A stretch of DNA of 64,000 nucleotides from Seriola aureovittata. Its lineage: Eukaryota > Chordata > Actinopteri > Carangiformes > Carangidae. Both the position numbers and the translations under genes were made by a program. The notes beneath the pieces were generated by a model, which worked only from the letters and a program-made list of their open reading frames with translations, searched no databases and was not told the DNA's origin. The stretch covers positions 10,215,140 through 10,279,139 of the forward strand of contig NC_079384.1 in assembly GCF_021018895.1 (NCBI RefSeq), in the 5' to 3' direction. Below are positions 60,453-64,000 of this stretch, in pieces (position 1 is the first letter of the stretch; the number at the start of each line of letters is the position of its first letter).

Positions 60453-61334
60453 GTTGGGACACCTGGAATGATAAACAAAGGCATAAACTTAAAGAGAATA
60501 CAGAACAAAACACAACAACCAGCAGAGGAGAGATTGTGGGAGATTTAAGTGTTATAGGGAGAAAAAAAAAAAAAGAAGTGAGATAGGAGCGTTCAGAAGC
60601 CAACAAGTTTGAAGTACTGTACATACATTTTGCATGCTTGTTTTTACATTATTTCTACAGAGAGCCTAGCAATCACATTGAATTGAATGAGGCTAAGAGG
60701 ACAGGGGAGAGGTGAAGTGTGTTTAGTGTCGTCCTACCAGACAATCAGTGAAGACATATGCTAGCCACAGGCCACATTTATCTCCTGAACAGGTAAGTTA
60801 AGTGGCAAAATCGTAACTTGCCATGTTTTCTCAGCTAAGTGTAGGGCGACCTTTCAACAGGGTCAAATGACAGCCTCCAGGAATTTGGTGTGTACCAAAA
60901 CACTCTTCACTACACAAAAGGTGTCCACAGACGCTCCAACACGTCACTGACTTGACACCAGCACGTGGATCAATGTTAAGTTTACAATAAACTCTGACTG
61001 AATTTCTCAAAGCAACACAAAGACATTATGTGCATTTGATGCGTGTGCAGTGAGGAAGCCTAAGAAAGGTTGTTTCTAACAGGAGTGTGTTAAACCGCGA
61101 GTATGCATTGAGGGCTGTGTATGTGAGTGTGTGTTTGAGAGTATGTCCCCAATATCTATCTGTGTAATCATCAGCGTGTTGCCCCGGGGGGCGGGTTGCC
61201 AGGACGAGGCTTAATATTGCAAAGGCATGTGGACAAATTATGAAGATGTCACCATGAGTACACAGCACACTTTCTAGGTGTCACTTCATGTTGTTAAGGT
61301 CACAGAGGTTTTGTTGTGACAGTGTCAAAAGCTT

Positions 61335-61356
61335 AAAAAAAAAAAAAAAAAAAAAA
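61335..61356 (+). repeat. A22 homopolymer
   Basis: An uninterrupted A run. No retroposon body was recognised beside it. Confidence 0.95.
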
Positions 61357-61986
61357 TGACTGGCTTCACAAAGCAGGACTGTTAGAATTGATTGCATTTG
61401 ATTATACCAGTAAACCAAATAAACTGTCGAGTGCATATGATAACTTCACATTATAATGTACTCCACTTGCCTGGCATGCATCTAAGTCAAGGATTAAAAA
61501 TCCCACCTGCCTTGTTCTGTATGTTCATTGTTGGGTGAACATAAGAAGTTGAGGGGCTGCAGATAAAGTTTGATTAACTCTGGCTGCTGATAAGCCCTGC
61601 CATAATATCCTGCCTGTGTGTGTGTTTGTGTGCGCATTGGGGTGGTCAATGAGGACGGATTTGCCAGATAAAGCCTCCCTATAGGTGAGGCCATGTGTAT
61701 TTCTGAGACAGAGATAGAATTGTGTGCAGGAGGGAACCTCGCTTTAAGAGGAGTCTGTGTGTCTGTGATACAGATCTGCAGAGCTGACATGCAGCGACTG
61801 TCTGAGAAGCCCCGGGCTGATACACATCACCAGGGGCTATTGATGCTGTATTTGCACACTCGCTGGTACGCCTTGAGGACAAGAGATTTCATTACTGCTG
61901 GGGGTGGGGGGTAGCTTTGAATGTCTGCACTGCACACCCACACGCGCTTGGGAGGAGAAAGCAGTCATGCATGCCTCCAAATAAAA

Positions 61987-62026
61987 CACACACACACACA
62001 TATAAATATATACATACACACACACG
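61987..62026 (+). repeat. (CA)/(TA) imperfect microsatellite
   Basis: CA units, then ataaatata, then CA units, forming a short purine-pyrimidine alternating tract. Confidence 0.85.
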
Positions 62027-62408
62027 TGCACATCACACACCTGTCTCGAAGTTGGCTGCTTCTTCACAAGCATTCTTCTGGATCCCTCCACCCCTCATCT
62101 TTCTGTCTTCCCCACTTCCCTGCTGTCAGTGAACATCTTTCTGCTCTGGCTACACTGGAAGCTTCATTCCAGCCACGCTGAATGACTTCTACAGACAAAC
62201 TTTCGGGTCATCTATCTGCACATGGTGTTTATATCAAAAGCACTTCATGTTCTTATCTTGCCATCGGTATCCCAAACATGGTCACTGAAAATCATAATTG
62301 TAAATGACAATTGTAACAGGGTAAGGGCATTTTTATTAGGTAAAATGTATTCTGACTTTAAACTAAAAATGAGACTAAATTGGGGGCATGCCTGAAAATG
62401 TAACCATT

Positions 62409-62433
62409 AAAAAAAAAAAAAAAAAAAAAAAAA
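62409..62433 (+). repeat. A25 homopolymer
   Basis: An uninterrupted A run. No element boundaries or target-site duplication were recognised. Confidence 0.95.
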
Positions 62434-63696
62434 GGCCTCAACCATGAATTTGCCGCCTGTTTTGAATTGGTTGGCAGGTTGGAAAGTGTCTCCACTGTGT
62501 AGTCTGTAATTAGAAAAGAGTGCTAGCCTTTGGACTAACTTCATACCAAATCTCCAAACCTGTACTTGGAGGTGTGTCACTTTGAGAAACATCCTTACAG
62601 TTTAAATTATTTCAGAATGAGTCACCTCAAATTGCCACTTTTAAAACAACAGAAGAACAAATGTGGAAACTTTTTTTCCCCCCCACAAAAGGAGACAACG
62701 CTCTGATTAAAAGCCACAACTGACTATAATTCACAAAGCGTTGGTATGCATTTAAGCATGGGAATGTGTTGCACGAACGAGCTGGCAACCACACACACAG
62801 AGGATGTAAAGCCCTATTCTCCAGTGGGTTATTACACATCACAAACCAAAAGGAAACTGAATTAAAAACCAAATCCTTAAACTTCACAACAACTTAAGGT
62901 GGTGGTTCATTCTTAGTTGATCAATAACCTATTAAAAGCTCCCTGTCTTCATGATTGATTTTTAACACCACAAATTTTGACTTGCGTTCAGGTACTGAAG
63001 ACAAAGACACATACAGTCATGCTCTTACAACAGGTAAACATGAGCTATAATTTCAGGATGAAATTACCAGAAAAATCTATTTAAGTTTCCTTGCAGCTTA
63101 ACTTCTAGTCAACCCTGTCAGCATCTGGTCACTCTTAAATGTGTCAAGGGGCAAGGCAGGTTTCAGATGAAGCCAGAGGTGATGACCCTGACATGCAACA
63201 GGAGCCAGGGTTTACTCAAGAAGTCAAACAAATTGATGGAGTCAACCCACTTAGGTAGTAAGTAGGTAGATGGAATTCAAGAAATGCATTTAATTACTTT
63301 TAAGTTCACTGCAGTCGTCTCGTTACCTGTGGTTTGTATTACAACGAAATTGATGTACTAACTTTATTCATATACTGGAACTTAGTAGTAGTATTTACCA
63401 AAAGGGTTTAGGTTAAAATGTGACATTTTCTTGTAATATAAATCAGAGCAGGGGACAGTCTCATTTACTTCAACACAGGAATCTGAGTCCATCACTGCGA
63501 GGTTGCTTTGCAAATTTCCAAAACGTCCACCTGTCTCCGCGTTGTTAGCTTTTTTTTTTGTAGCAATCATTGGTCAACACTAAAATATATTTTTTTTACA
63601 TTCACAAACATGTTGCATTACATCAGGTTTCGCCCTCCACTATCAGGCGTGCCAAACAAACACTCCTCCATGTTAACAAAAAATAAATCGTCTTAC

Positions 63697-63870
63697 CATA
63701 CGCTGTTTATTGTCCTTGAGTTTAAGGCGCGTCTTTCAGTGGCCAGTCCTCCCCGCTTCTCCACACCGCTTTGTTTCCGCACCAGTCTGATCTGCTGGCT
63801 TTCTTCTCCGCACAGGAGTGCAGCGACCCCACCTACTCGCCATGCCCACCTCTGATGTTCCTGCACCGGT
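63697..63870 (-). promoter_or_regulatory. vwa2: possible vwa2 5' untranslated exon and promoter
   Basis: On the minus strand CAGCGTATG|GTAAGACG (exon end 63697) is a good donor in locally GC-richer DNA, upstream of the acceptor before the vwa2 ATG. The right-hand limit is arbitrary. No TATA box was identified for this direction. Confidence 0.25.
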
Positions 63871-63923
63871 GGCGTCTAATTTGTCCTCGTTTCATTATTC
63901 CACACAGGGCAAGTATGGAGACA

Positions 63924-63949
63924 GGGGAGGGGCCGAGACGCACTATAAA
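63924..63949 (+). promoter_or_regulatory. candidate plus-strand core promoter (GC box and TATA box)
   Basis: GGGGAGGGGCC (63924-63934) is followed ten bases later by TATAAAT (63944-63950). An ATG lies at 63995-63997, so a start about 25-30 bases beyond the TATA box would give a very short leader. The window ends before any coding sequence can be tested. Confidence 0.25.
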
Positions 63950-64000
63950 TGTTTCCTCTTACCTTTGTACTCACATAAGCTGTTCCTCTTCTCCATGAAG

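Larger units (their letters stand above)
60453..64000. other. upstream region of vwa2
   Basis: No coding exon is supported. It contains two A-runs (61335-61356 and 62409-62433), a CA/TA-rich patch (61987-62026), a possible vwa2 5' untranslated exon ending at 63697 and a GC-box/TATA arrangement on the plus strand at 63924-63949. Confidence 0.6.

Noticed and set aside
63961..64000. Minus-strand ATG GAG AAG ... AAAG|GTAAGA resembling the afap1l2 initiator exon
   Set aside because: The match is a few codons and a common donor; there is no partner exon in the window, so similarity to MEKHK is probably coincidence.

Overview
The window looks like nuclear DNA of a bony fish, probably a percomorph teleost. 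The genes are split by GT-AG introns, microsatellites are frequent, there are several dispersed-repeat remnants of types I associate with teleost genomes, and every protein I recognise has a vertebrate counterpart. No bacterial operons, CRISPR arrays or intact transposase genes were seen. All similarity statements rest on recalled family sequences, not on a search.

Layout, left to right. (1) 1-3859, minus strand: first coding exon of atrnl1 (attractin-like 1) at 3609-3859, followed to the left by the start of its large first intron. (2) 3860-12534: intergenic DNA holding an NRF1-type palindrome, a long (TA)(TG)...(CA)(TA) microsatellite and a truncated teleost interspersed repeat at about 10951-11290. 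(3) 12535-48877, plus strand: complete afap1l2 (actin filament associated protein 1-like 2, XB130). Nineteen coding exons join without a frame error into an 891-residue adaptor with tyrosine motifs, a proline motif, two PH domains and a C-terminal coiled coil; a twentieth in-frame 84-bp cassette exon is possible. (4) 33882-35390, minus strand, inside afap1l2 intron 4: an intronless 502-codon BTB-Kelch gene that matches KBTBD13. (5) 50254-60452, minus strand: complete vwa2 (AMACO). Thirteen coding exons give a 794-residue secreted protein with three vWA domains, two EGF-like domains and a basic RGD-containing tail. (6) 60453-64000: upstream region of vwa2, with two weak promoter or exon candidates near the right edge.

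afap1l2 and vwa2 are convergent, as in the human 10q25 region, where ATRNL1 is also a neighbour further away. The two 3' ends face each other over about 1.4 kb, and back-to-back polyadenylation hexamers at 49378-49391 could serve both strands.

The genes are not an operon or a pathway. They are an actin/Src/PI3K adaptor, a muscle CUL3 substrate adaptor, a basement-membrane protein and a membrane attractin-like protein. The most unusual signals are microsatellites lying where splice signals should be in afap1l2 (a 40-T run before AG, a CTT/CCT tract before the cassette exon, a (TGAC)9 array that tandemly repeats a branch-point consensus), the nested kbtbd13 gene, the RGD tail of vwa2, and a fold-back repeat carrying a second hairpin.
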